Shown here piece by piece: positions 22,258 through 33,984 of a stretch of 64,000 bases of DNA (the first letter of the stretch is position 1; each line of letters begins with the position of its first letter). This DNA comes from Clarkia xantiana subsp. parviflora (taxonomy: Eukaryota; Streptophyta; Magnoliopsida; Myrtales; Onagraceae). The notes under the pieces are model-generated. The model searched no databases. It was given only the letters and a program-made list of their open reading frames with translations, and was not told the origin of the DNA. The stretch is taken from contig JAPTYO010000011.1 in NCBI GenBank assembly GCA_036873135.1, positions 16,502,747 through 16,566,746 of the forward strand. The letters are read 5' to 3'. Both the position numbers and the translations under genes were made by a program.

Positions 22258-24436
22258 GATGTGGTCGAACATGAGACATTACATTATTGAGTTGACTTTT
22301 CGTAGCTTAGTGGAAATCAACGAACGAAGTTTTTAATTGAACTAGAGGAAGCTTACGATCAGGTCCCACTCGATTCGAGTGGGAGAATTGAGGCAACACC
22401 ACAAGTGAATGATGTGGTAAATGAAGATGGAGACATTTTCATAGTAAATCCAGTGGGAGGAGACAATCTGACCACAATAATCACTGTTGTTGCAGATGCG
22501 AATCAAGTCGGGCCTGATCATGCTACCGAACCCATGGATGAAAATCCAATATTACCGCAACTACCTACTGGAACAAGTACGGCTGGTATGACTAACCCGA
22601 TTTCCGATCATAGTAACCGTGGAATTAATCTCGGATGAGGAATTCCAAGACGGAGAGGTCGTCCAAGAAAATTTGTTGGTGAAAGTTCAAGTAGCGCCCT
22701 TGTTCCCAGTGGGAGTATTGCACCGATAACGAGCATTATTCCCAGTGGGAGTGAAGTTCAATCTCAAGATGGGACAAACAAGCCTAGACGAAGTCTAAGG
22801 CAATGAACTTCTCCCAAGAAGTATCCCATCGAAAGAGCCGAGTTATTGACTCTTACTTCAGTTGATGAACCGGTAACGTTTAAACAAGCCATGGAAGGAC
22901 CTCAAGCGAATGAATGGAGGAAAACATTGGAAGATGAAATCGCCTCTATGAAATCTAATTCTGTTTGGTCTTTAGTTGAGTTGCCTGCTATCCGCAGAGC
23001 GATAGGTTCGAACTGGATTCAGAAATTGAAACTCACTGCTGATGGAGCTGTCGAGCTGTACAAAGCTCGGTTTGTCGCGAAAGGATACACCCAAATCAAC
23101 GGAGTGGACTTTGACGATACTTACTCACCTACTGTGTGTTACACCACAGTACGGGTTATATTGGCTTTGGTTGCAAGCCTCGATCTAGAGCTGCACAAAA
23201 TGAATGTTAAGACTGCATTCCTCCATGGCAACCTGGAGGAAGAGATCTATATGGAACAGCCAAAGGGTTTCATTACCCCTGGTAACGAACGTAAAGTTTG
23301 TAAACTCCAAAGATCTATTTACGGTCTTAAACAATCATCCCGGCAATGGTACCACAGATTCCATGAGGAAATCATTGGAAAAGGATTCATGAATCTTCAT
23401 GAGGATCCGTGCGTGTACACGAAGACTTCCAAGTCTAAGTACGTCATCCTAACATTATATGTCGATGACATACTGATTGCCGCAAATGACGTAAGTTACA
23501 TGAATGAATCAAAGTCCTGGCTAGAATCTGTATTTGAGAGAAAGACATTGGAGAAGCCACGTACATCCTAGGCATTAAGATTGCTAGGAATAGCGCTGCT
23601 CGTAAACTATGTCTATTTCAGGAAACCAATATCAACAAATTGTTGAAAAGGTTTCGACTACAGGATGCCAAGCCCGTGGATACGCCGGTTGCGCTCGGGT
23701 GCGCGCTGTCGAAGCGTGACGGCCCGAAGAACCTGGTGGAGCGTAAACAGATGGAGAGTGCATAATACTTAAGTATGGTTGGCAGCTAAATGTATGCCAT
23801 GCCATGCAATGCACTCGACCGGACATCTGTTATGTTGTTGGGCTAGTAGCACGATTCCAGTCAGATCCTGGCACTCAACATCTAAAGGCTGTGAAACGGA
23901 TAATTTGATACCTGAAAGGTACTGCCGACTACGCTCTGTGCTAGAAGGGTGGAAAACTCGAATTGTTAGGATATAGTGACACCAAACATGGTGGCGATCT
24001 GGATTATCGTAAGTCCACTTCAGGAGGAGTATTCCTCCTTGCTAATGCCGCCATTTCATGGATGAGCAAGAAGCAAACATGTGTCGCGATGTCTACTATG
24101 GAATCCAAATTCGTGGCCCTTTCTAAGAACGCACAAGAAACGATCTGGCCTAAAAGGCTCCTAACTACATTGCTTGGTGTCGAGGACGGGAGTAAACGTG
24201 TGAAGGTATACTCTGACAGTCAAGCAACAGTTGCGGCAGTTAAGAACCCCATGTACCATAACATGACGAAACACATTGACATAAAATATAATTTTGCTAA
24301 GAAAATGGTTGAGGACAATGTCATCACTTTAGAATACTTGTCTACTGAAAGTATGATGGCCGATCCATTGACTAAACCGCTACGCAGGGATGTCTTCGAA
24401 AAGCATGTTAAAATGTTGGGACTGCGTAGGGTTTAA
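22258..24436 (+). pseudogene. Copia pol remnant: RT and RNase H (element C)
   Basis: It starts with the linker after integrase (VVEHE block near 22262, shared with element D) and an NPVGG segment. RT occupies about 22846-23570: W-KTLEDEIASM, RFVAKGYTQ, then NVKTAFLHG where copia RTs normally have DVK. The first catalytic Asp is therefore Asn here (codon 23203-23205). SIYGLKQSSRQWY and YVDDILIA (23458-23481) follow intact. Frameshifts near 23550 and stops at 23765-23960 separate RNase H (23963-24436), which has GYSD, KSTSGGVFLL, ESKFVALS, YSDSQAT and the C-terminal DPLTKPL motif. A product from this region would be inactive. Confidence 0.9.
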
Positions 24437-24980
24437 GTAGACAGTATCGTGATGACAACTTTTTGAAATGAGATAGAAATAAATTGCAGTTTGAGTTTAT
24501 GATTATTACGACGTCGTAATGTTTAAATGTTCATAGAAATTTTATGGTCTATAAACTAGTATAATAAAATAATGTCGAATGTGAAACCAAGCCACGTCAC
24601 ACAGGCTCGGTCGTTTGACGGAGAAGGGATTCTCTATTAATTCGAGATTGGCTAAGAACCACGGTGGCAAACCTGGTTAAGCAGAACGATCATTTGGTTT
24701 TGGAGTAACACGACAATGATCAAAGTTCTGTAGATCGCCGTTACGAACCAAGTTCATAATGAAATCACATTCTGGGCCAGATGACGAAACTGCGATAGCA
24801 TATGACATTTCTCAACTTCCTGAATAAACTCAGGTTATGCTATCGACGCGTGCTTCATACTACGTGTGTCATGTTCGACCATGGGGTTATGCTCGGTTGT
24901 GCTAGATAGAATCCACGAGATTCGTACGGGCACAAACTTCTTCACCTAGAGCGTATGACTGATCCATGATGCTATATGAA
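24437..24980 (+). other. 3' untranslated region of copia C, first part
   Basis: Follows the RNase H stop. Homologous to 5440-5860. Interrupted at GAA by the CACTA element and resumes at 26793. Confidence 0.75.
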
Positions 24981-26792
24981 CACTACACAAGAACATGTCT
25001 TTTGTGACATTTATAATAGTCACAAAAGTTCAGAAAATAGTCACCAAATGAACTAGTGAGCAAAATAATAATTGTCACAAGGTAGTCACAATAGACTAAG
25101 TTGCTAAATGTTTTAGTGACTACATGCGAGATCAATCACTAAATATTAATGAAATTTGTGACTAAATACGAACAACCACTAACTAATATGAGATGCATTA
25201 GTATATCATTTTATGCATATATATATATATATATAATATTTTTGAATTTTATATTATATTTTTAATATTTCTTAATTTTTAAATTAAAAAGATTAAATAA
25301 ATTATCAAATCGTTAATGGCTCACAAATTACTAGTGATTGAATCAATATACATTTAGTTTTGGATTATACATAAATATATATATATGCATATATACATGT
25401 ATATTGGTATGCATATGAATAAGAGATAATTCCCAAAACTCACATATCATGCATCTTACAATATATAACTCCAATAAAAGGTACAAAATATATAAAATGT
25501 AAGAAATTGAAGAATGAAACAACTATCTAGAAAAAACTTCTTCATCCCTTCTTCAATAAGTAGAAACGTTTCTTTATATCTATCTTCAATCTATATGCCT
25601 TTTACTTGATAAAATATCAAGTCCTGCAATATAAACACAAAAGGCATTTACCCTATGATCAAAAAGCTATACAATATATGTTCCTTGAAATGGTAATTAA
25701 AGTAAAAAGAAATGGGAAAAGGAAGAAAATATGTGTATGAGAAAGATAGTACCGTGGAAACACATGGTGGCCGGTGGAGAATGACTAAAACTTCTAGTGA
25801 TTTATGGGAGGACAGGTGTTTTGACTTGCAGAGGAAGATGGACGAGACCTCATACGTCATTTCTCTATTCTAAATCTACGAGTAGCATGACTTAAAATGC
25901 TGAAAAATTAGAAATTTTCATCTTGTATCGTGTCCTCCACTTATTGCGGGATTCTGTGAGAAATTTAAGGAAGATATGGAGATAACCGTTCGTAGAAGTT
26001 TATTGGAGATAGTTTATCTGGAGATATTTAAGGAAAAAATCGTTAATAAAAACATATAAATTTTGGTGTAAATTAAAATGGAGATCACCGCACCGTGAGA
26101 TTAAGATGTACATGGGATACATAGTGTATAGGAAGGACATCAGTTTGTTGGTTATCCGAGGAAAAATGGAAGTTTGTATTTATATTATTAATTATTAAAT
26201 CACTAAGCTAATAACTTGATTCTCATTTACTTTTTACGAAACTTAATTATCGTAATTCATTAGTAGTTTATTAATAATTGTTTCCTTAGTTTTAATATCT
26301 ACTACAATTATTTAATAGAAAACTATATAATAAAATATGGCAAAACAACTATATAATAACATATTTAATTATTAATTTATTATAAAAATGTATTATATTA
26401 CTTATTGCCTATTTAGATATTATTTAAAAAAGATACATAAAAATATATCTTAGTCCTAATTTTTTGGGTGTTGAAATTATTTGTCGAGGAAATGTAAAAG
26501 AAATAAATTTATGAAAGCATGTTTGTCTAATTTTAAATATTGGTTAGATAGAACAAAAAATAGAAAACGAATTGTAGTAATTTACTAATAAGCAATAAAT
26601 TATTTGTGTTTTTCAGTTTGGTCACAGAATATGTGAAATAAGTGACCAACATTTATTGGTCACTTCTTAATTAGACACTAGTGTATGTTAGTGACTACAT
26701 TTTTTATTTTGTCATTAATTATTTATTCTTTAGTGACTATTTATATTTTTATCACATAATGTTTATCACTAAATATATGTTTTCTTGTAGTG
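24981..26792. mobile_element. CACTA (En/Spm) element, non-autonomous, TSD GAA
   Basis: Ends are CACTACACAAGAAC and its partner GTTTTCTTGTAGTG, the CACTA hallmark. GAA flanks both sides (24978-24980 and 26793-26795), the 3-bp duplication typical of the group. Removing the element restores continuity with the homologous sequence near 5840-5860. Subterminal GTGACTA/TAGTCAC motifs recur near both ends, as expected for transposase-binding sites. The 1.8-kb interior is AT-rich with no transposase. Confidence 0.9.
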
Positions 26793-27331
26793 GAAGGAGC
26801 ATCAGAAGTATCCTCACGGACCCAGATTTCATACCTAAGGTCAGGTTCAATGTCCGCTTCCCGGCGTGTGAGCGCAGTGCCGAACAAAAAGGCCTAGTGA
26901 CCACGTCTTGGAAACCGGTTGGGTTTGACTAAGGGTATGAGCAATGGGGATGGTCAAGTAAACCTGAAATTATCTGACTCTTGTATTCACTAGGTGGCCA
27001 GCAACCTGACATTAGTTGAAAGGTTGTGAATACTTGTACGGATGCCTGGAGAAGTGTCCCAAAGTGGGAAATGGGCAATTTGAAAATTTGCAGTTGACCT
27101 AAGATATAACGGGGCACTTTATTTTCACAGGTTGATTAGACATGGGGAATCAACGTTCCGCGGGCGCTACTTACTCCTAACAGATGAGTAGCACGATGCT
27201 CGTCGTGTCCGCCAGTCGCACGACAAACCTCGTATGAACTATTCGGAGCATGGATTGGATCGAAGACCAAATGCAGATGTGTTGGTCGACAACATATTAA
27301 TAGGCACATTTCCATTCCGGCGAGTGTGAGT
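26793..27331 (+). other. 3' untranslated region of copia C, second part, with polypurine tract
   Basis: Homologous to 5855-6399. It ends with GGCGAGTGTGAG at 27319-27330, one base before the 3' LTR, the likely polypurine tract. The older A-type copy has GGCGAGTGGGAG at the same place. Confidence 0.8.
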
Positions 27332-28491
27332 TGTTAGCATTTGGGGTTTGGGCCGCCTTAATTGGTATCCCATTAATTAAGGTCATTACCTAAGAAATTA
27401 AGAATGGGTCACATTAGGCTATTTGAGCTAGGCCTAAATCCCATGTGACATGGGAGGCCCAAAATTAGGCCTCCCCCTAGCAATAATAAGGAGGTGGGAT
27501 TTTTTAATCCCACCTCCACCCTATAAATAGGGACATGGTGTTTTCTAGTGCTAATCAATCTCTTCCAAATTGTGATATTTAGAGAAAACCATCCTCGCTA
27601 ATAAAGTATAGGTTCGGGCGAAACACCCTACAAGCTAGGGGTGAAACCGGACCGGTCGGACCGGTTTTTTGCTTGGTTCGGTCGGTTATCCATATTTTCG
27701 GTCCGGTTTTTTTCCTTAAAAAAATCCGACCAAAAAACCATGTGATAAAAAATAAACCGTCTATTGGTAATACGGTTTTTTCGGTTCGGTTTTTGGTTTA
27801 AACCGAAAATCCAAAAGTAACAATTATTATTTAAAATTCTTGTTATTTTCATGGAATTTATCAAAGCAAAATGAAAAATAACGTCAATTATTATAATTAA
27901 ATAAATTATAAAACAAAATTAGAAAAAATAATCTTCATAAATGACTATTTCATAATTTTTATAAACCTAATGAATTAATTATACTGATTAATATCAACTA
28001 ATATAATATATATTATATATATTTAGTTAGCATAACGGTCGGTTCGGTCCCCACGGTCCTCAAAAATTAAAATCCGAACCGGACCGAAAAACCGAACTAG
28101 AGTAAAAAAATTCGACCAAAAACCAAACCGTATATTTCGGATTCGGTTTTTTCGGTCCGGACCGGATCGGTTTTCACCGGTTTTTCGGACCAACCGGATT
28201 TTGGTTTCACCCCTACTACAAGCTAGGAGGTGCCAAATTGCGACTAGCAATTTACTCAAAGTAGATCCATCCCGCAAGAATCGAAGGAGGCTTTGCTGTG
28301 AAGATCAAACCGCGTAGGGCTTTTCTAACAGGAATCTCTACAGGGTACCGGTCAGTGGACCAAGAACTCCCCTCGAAGATCTTGGGCTGCAAGAAAGGTT
28401 TAAGGTATATGCACTTTCTTCCGCTGCTTAACTAGTTACCTAGCACGTACCTAGGGTTTCTTCTTGCATGGTTAATCACTATAATCCTACA
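27332..28491 (+). repeat. 3' LTR of copia C, split by a hAT MITE
   Basis: Starts TGTTAGCATTTGGGG and ends ATAATCCTACA. It is 1160 bp long, but about 572 bp without the insertion and its duplication. TATA box CTATAAATAGG near 27522. Followed by the GCTTG target duplication. Confidence 0.9.
27636..28215. mobile_element. hAT MITE, complete, 8-bp TSD CTACAAGC
   Basis: A 580-bp element with terminal repeats TAGGGGTGAAACCGG and CCGGATTTTGGTTTCACCCCTA. The duplication CTACAAGC lies at 27628-27635 and 28216-28223. The 8-bp duplication and TA-G ends fit hAT. The subterminal parts are dense in CGGTTCGGT and ACCGGACC motifs, and the centre is AT-rich. No ORF of interest. It inserted after element C. 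Confidence 0.92.
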
Positions 28492-29220
28492 GCTTGTCGG
28501 GCGTTCTAGGGCGTACGCCTGTGGTGTTCGGAGGAGGCATTACTATTGATTCTTTAGTTATCTCTGTGTGAGGCGAGAGTGTTCATGGTGTACGATCCTT
28601 CACATATTTGGCGTTGTAAGGGCGTATGCCTTTTTGTCAACTCGTCCATATTGTCATTTAGTTGCGATTGCTCAAAGAATTGCTCATCGGGTATGTCGAT
28701 TGTCTTAAAGTCTCACCACTATATTCATGATGCACGACCCTGTTGTTGTCATGCAGGTTTTCGTAGAAAATTTGAACTGATATTGACAGTGATGGACTTG
28801 GACTTTTTCTTAATGGACTTGGTCTTCTGCATAATGGACTCAATTTCCTCTCTATTGGATTTGAGCCTAAACTTGTGAAAAACCAGATCCAACAATAAAT
28901 ATGCACAATCATGCAAGACTATGATCGCTTACAACTTTAAGATCCATATCCTACAATTCAGAGTATAAGTAAAGCCATCACTAGCTACAATTTAAAAGAG
29001 TTTTCTGGGATTGTAGTTTTTTTTTTCCTTCTTAACATATTGTGTATATGCGCTTCTAAGGGTACGAGATAATGGGAGGGCGAATCTCCCATGTTCCCAT
29101 TCATATCCAATTGAATTATAGCACCATTGCAATAAATGACGTGGGTTTTAAATTTCAGAATGACTACACGTTCTATTAAAAGTTGGTCAGTTTATGTCTT
29201 AATTTTGAATCTCAACTTTC

Positions 29221-29735
29221 TTTGACAGATGTGTACAACCAGTTCGGAAGTCGAAATATAATGTCATTTACAGCCTTAGGGTCATAGTTCAATTATCTAC
29301 CCCGCTTTTTTTAATAGCTAGATCATCGAATTACAACAATAACGCCGCTAATAACATTGACTTTCGACTTGTGAACTGATTATGCTCTTTGGCTAAAATT
29401 AGTTAATTTTGAGTAAAACTTTTGAATCCCTACTTGGACTGACGTGTATGATATGTTCAAAAGTCAAAATTTAGCGTCGTTTGCGGCGTTTTATTTGTAG
29501 TTGAATTGTGTACCATATTTATTTTTGTAGTAGGTACTAGGTAGATAACAGAATTACTACCCTAATGTCATACAAGGTATTGAGTTTCGACTTTCACTGA
29601 TCATATGCTCTTGTCGAAATTGGTTAAACAACTGCACCTTTAGCACACAAAAAAATATATACCTCGACTTTGAGCGGTGCATATTTAAGCCCGAAGTTCG
29701 AAATTAGGCTCATAATTGAATTATCTAACTATACT
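29221..29735. repeat. Diverged tandem repeat, about 225-bp period, three copies
   Basis: A block with the order GTGTA(C/T), AGTTCG/TGTTCA, (A)GTCGAAAT/GTCAAAAT and then (T)AGTTCAATTATCTAC/TAGTTGAATTGTGTAC recurs near 29225-29303, 29445-29513 and 29665-29733. Similarity is partial, so this is an old duplication or chance-aided resemblance. Confidence 0.45.
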
Positions 29736-30927
29736 GGAAAAAAAAAAAAAAAACTAAAGTATATAGATGTATGAATTTTTACCTTAATGTTGCAAATAAC
29801 GTTCAATTTCAACTTTTGATAGAGTACACATGTCAAGGTTGAGATCCAAAACTTCTACATAAAATTGACCTACTTTGACATGTTTCGTTTGTGAAATATG
29901 AATAGGAATATGGAATGATGAATAAGTATAATGATGTTTGGTTACTTAAGTGTGAGAAATAAGGATTTCAAATTCATAATTTTAAGGGAATATTCAATCT
30001 TGACCCAACCCCAAGAATGACCATTCTAATTTCTACTGGAATTGGAAATAAAAATAAAAAGATAATTTTATCCTTACACTCTAACTGAAATTACAAATTA
30101 TGCATAACCTAATTTATTAATCACACAGCAGACTCTTCATTCTCCATGTATACAGCCGACTGCCAACCTTCTGTCGTCCTCCTGTTGCACCTGCCGCTGT
30201 GTCATCTCATTCTGCATGTTGTTTCTGTTATCGTCCCTACTCGTTATGTCTGCTTCTGTTGCCGCACCCGCTGGTTTCACTCCCTCCAGTCGCTGCTCGA
30301 TTCGCCCGTCGCTGCCGATCGCCTACCGCCGCCCGCCCGCCCGCCCTCCACCGACGCCATTCTACCGTCTGTGGCCCGCCCGTGCCGCCCTCTCCATGGT
30401 AAAAAAAAATATATATAATAAAATAATATTAACAAAAACAGGGAAAAGAAATGGGCATCCAGATTTGCTATAAAACTTCAAACTTTTTGGACATTTCTCA
30501 TTTGATAATGGTAATACAGATTCAAATAATAGCATCCACATATCAGTTTGATAGGTGCTACCTTACCATACCATGTGGATTGGTTGGTCTACTTAAGTCC
30601 AACGTGACATTTTATTGTAGGAAAGGATAAAACCTGAACGTCTCTAATCCAGTTCAACTTTTTTTAATTTTTTTTTTTTTTAATATTCCGTTTCTTGCTT
30701 TGTTTCCTCGACTTATTATAATCAGTTGGATAGCAGCCCTCTCCTCCATTACAACTTGTCCATCCATTATTATTTATCTGACAAGGATAAAGGTTCTTGG
30801 TACAATATCACATTATATGAAGATCGCATCTTGGTTTACACGCAGCAATTTTATTGACAATATAAATATAGCTAGTTTAGCTAGCTAGCTGACAAAAAGA
30901 CTACTTTCCTGTGGTGGAATTGGCATT

Positions 30928-31298
30928 AAAAATTTAGAATTAGAGAATTATTATGTACAACCGAGTTAACATGTGGCTAATACTTGGTGTCACCTCATCC
31001 AATCATCAGGTGACATGTAGCAAAAAAATTGACATGTCATATGTTTATTAAATGAAATGGCACCAAGTTAGAACTTAGACCCATGTGTTGACTGTATACA
31101 ATCCGAGAATTTCTAATAAAGAAGGAGAATTATTCAATATAGCCGATGTAACAGCTGGAGCCTAGCTGTTACCATTTCATCCAATCAGTCTGCGACACGT
31201 GGCAACAACTTCCTGGCATATGTACAAATGGCACATGGTGATTGGATGAAGCGGTAACAGCTAAACTCCAACTGTTAGATCGGTTGTATTGAATAAAT
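30928..31298. mobile_element. Two adjacent related foldback (MITE-like) elements
   Basis: First unit about 30928-31115: arms containing GTTAACATGTGG and TTGGTGTCACCTCATCCAAT, with the reverse complement on the right. Second unit about 31130-31298: arms of about 58 bp with GTAACAGCTGGAG-CTAGCTGTTACC and TTCATCCAATCA facing their reverse complement. The two share the CATCCAATCA and CATGTGG/ACACGTGG pattern, so they are relatives lying side by side. Target duplications not resolved. Confidence 0.6.
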
Positions 31299-32869
31299 AC
31301 TCATAAAGAAGACCCACTAGATAAATAATCATCGTTCTACTTGCATTTTATATATAATATTTAAATTAATAATTAAATATGTATATATTGATACTTTTAC
31401 AGTATTTCTTTTATTCTTTTGCTTGGAACTATTCGTCTACATCATTTGCCCATGTGTTAAACTACATATCATAAAATATTTTATATATATAATTCAATAA
31501 AATTATTGTATATATAGTCCAAATATATGTGCTGCAGCCCCATAAGAAAATCAGTGTGCTTGGTACCTAATAAAGGTGAACGTTCTCTAGTTTAATAATT
31601 TGTTGAATTATTTGTTTCCATCATTAGTTGAACTAAAACTATCGCTCAATATATATATTATTCAATGATTATCTTTCTTCATGTTTTTTATGGTCAAATT
31701 AAATCCTATTTGCTGTGCTGGTCATGATGAAGAGGTTGCCATTTCAATTCAAAAGGAGAGACTGCGTTTTACCATAAATAATAGATTATTTTACTATATA
31801 TCACATTTTGTATATATAATATAATATTTATAATTTTACATCTATATAATCATTATTATTATTATTATTATTATATAATATATAAGGTATTTTCCTGGAT
31901 GCAGCAGCCGACAGCTGAGGAATCAAAGGCCATAAAGAATGAATACGTCTAAGCTGAAGTTTCAGAATAATAGACCTACCTTTTCTATACAATAATTAAT
32001 AATAATATATATTTGATTATTAAAGAAAAAAGAACAGCTGAGCCCATTCATTCATTCATTGTCTAGGAAATCATTCATAGGCCGCGCGCGAGGTTAGATT
32101 TGTTTATTTATTTATTATTATATTATATATATACAACAATCAATCAATCCGTGTACATATTTTAAGTAATCATCATTAATAAATAAATAAGATTCTCCTT
32201 TATATAATATATATTATTAAGGTTGATGTACCCGGATAGGATAATTTGCATCTTATTTACGTTGGCGAGCGATCCAAAATCAGACCAATCACTCTGGCTG
32301 TACTGTACCATCTGACCGTCTTTTGACGTTTTCTTCCTTAATCTAACTCTAAATATATGATGCTCTTTTTCCACATTAATAATATATATATATAGGATTC
32401 TCATTTAGCATCAGCGATAGAATGAATATTATACGTACGTGTATGACATGTGGATGGATGAGCTGTGATTGCAGTTCCTGCTCTTTGCTAGTTGTTTTTT
32501 ATTCATTATTTATTATTATTATATGAGTTCACACAACTTGTGAAAATCAACGTTTGATAACTAAGCTTGGTTAAGCCTTAATTAGATTGAGATAGATGAG
32601 ATGTTTGGATATAGTGACGGGATACATTTAGATGAACTTTTTGCGTTGCTTAAGGCTACAGCTACACTAAGTATTTACGTACGTTGTTAAATTAACTCCA
32701 CGATACAAAGTCCACCGATTTATCGTCAAATGGTCACTTGTTAGGCAAATGTGCTAAATTAGTGTCGTATAATATTGTTATTGTAATATGATATATATAT
32801 ATATATCGTCTAAAAATTATAGTGACGTGGCTTGGGTTGGAGTCAGATCAAGACTTAATCCAATGTGAA

Positions 32870-33208
32870 ACCACTAATGGTATTACGTAAAGATTATGTA
32901 AACGTGGGTTCTACATGTTTATTTAAGTAAAACAACAAAAACTATCTACGGTTGTTTTACATAGCATTCCTTAAAGATGAGACTCACGCGTAAATTTATG
33001 TTTTTACATAAAACATTATTTAAATATAAGGAATGCACTATGTATTACGTAACCAATTTTTTAGTATAAATTAATTCATTTTATGATTAATGCTAATATC
33101 TTATTAGTGGTTGTTGGAAAATTTAATAATACAATATATTTAAGGAATATGTTTAAGTAATACGATTGCAGAGAAAATATTTTTTACATGTGCCTTAACT
33201 TTACATAT
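32870..33208 (+). mobile_element. Tourist-like MITE, third copy, cut by a gypsy LTR
   Basis: Matches the MITE at 1015-1431 from GTGG-TATTACGTAAAG through TGCAGAGAAAATATTTTTTAC. It stops at the gypsy LTR start (33209), so its right end was lost when that element inserted or rearranged. Confidence 0.85.
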
Positions 33209-33984
33209 TGTTTCGATCAAGTTAACGCAGGCTGTCTGCTGAGTAACTTGTCGATGTCTTCGGGTTGGGTGCGAGCTTGTTAGGGCCAAGTCCGTCTCCT
33301 AGGGTCGTGCACGGGCCTTTGGCTTCGTCTTCAAAATCGCACTAAGTCCTTCGGGCTCTCTCGCTGACTGTCCGTCCGTACCTGCAAGAGGAGCATTACC
33401 GAGCAACTCCCGTGGAGAGGGGGGAGGTGCTTGGTGCGCTCACTCCGACGGTCAACATTAGACAGTTCTAGAGAGAGAAGGTTAGAGAGAGGTCAGAGCT
33501 CTTCTCAATTCTCACCCAAAGTGACTTGAAAATGTTTACCCCCAAGGTGGCTATTTATATGCAACCTTGGACCGTAAGCCGTTTTTGACCCGGTTCAATG
33601 TGGAAATGTGAACCGGGATGCAGGGGAGAGCTTTGGGAAGAGGACTCTGACGCGCGTCTCAGGCGGCTGTCACGAGCGGGACGCGCGCGCCTTGTAACGG
33701 GGGGTCCCCGACGTATAGGAGTTAGTTGAAAATCGGGTCTCCGTATACATCCAGGACAAAAAAGGGGGGTGTGCGCGACACCCCCGGGGTGCAAAGCTTA
33801 CCCGGAATTCCGGGTAAGCTGGGCTTACCCGGAATTTCCGGGTAAGTCCCCCGGGGGTGCCGGGCAAGTTTGCGACTTGCCCGGTTTCCCCGGGTTAGCT
33901 CGAAATCGGGTTTTTCGTGGGTTTCGTGCGTGTACGAGGTCCGAATAATTTAAAACCGAGCCCGAATCATGCGTATATCCATCA
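33209..33984 (-). repeat. Gypsy LTR (3' LTR of the truncated copy)
   Basis: On the minus strand it starts TGATGGATATACGC and ends TGATCGAAACA. It holds two copies of a palindromic CTTACCCGGAATTCCGGG-type motif (33796-33819 and 33823-33846). Minus-strand TATA-like TATAAATAG near 33550. Confidence 0.9.

Larger units (their letters stand above)
15638..28491 (+). mobile_element. Complete copia retrotransposon C with GCTTG target duplication
   Basis: A whole insertion of 12.85 kb. GCTTG lies immediately before the 5' LTR (15633-15637) and immediately after the 3' LTR (28492-28496), and both LTRs end CCTACA. Order: LTR, tRNA-iMet primer site, leader with the CCGGTTCGG tract, gag with CCHC knuckle, a non-coding block where protease and integrase should be, RT, RNase H, 3' region, polypurine tract, LTR. 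Three later insertions enlarge it: a small LTR element, a CACTA element and a hAT MITE. Stops, frameshifts and a changed RT catalytic residue make it defective. Confidence 0.9.
28497..32869. other. AT-rich spacer, no gene recognised
   Basis: About 4.4 kb without a supportable gene. It holds a diverged triplicate near 29221-29735, a C-rich patch near 30290-30400, two foldbacks near 30925-31298 and short ATT and TA microsatellites (for example 31852-31873). Open frames of 60-100 codons lack recognisable motifs. Confidence 0.55.

Noticed and set aside
28579..28912. Overlapping 84- and 99-codon frames on opposite strands
   Set aside because: Neither shows a known motif, and they overlap each other. 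Treated as chance frames in spacer DNA.
30146..30473. Three overlapping open frames in a GC-rich patch, possible host exon
   Set aside because: All three frames are open only because the patch is C-rich (CCGCCCGCC runs). No splice pattern, domain or codon preference singles one out.
33555..33867. Minus-strand frames repeated near 41767-42143 and 51394-52011
   Set aside because: They lie inside the gypsy LTR and recur only because the LTR recurs.
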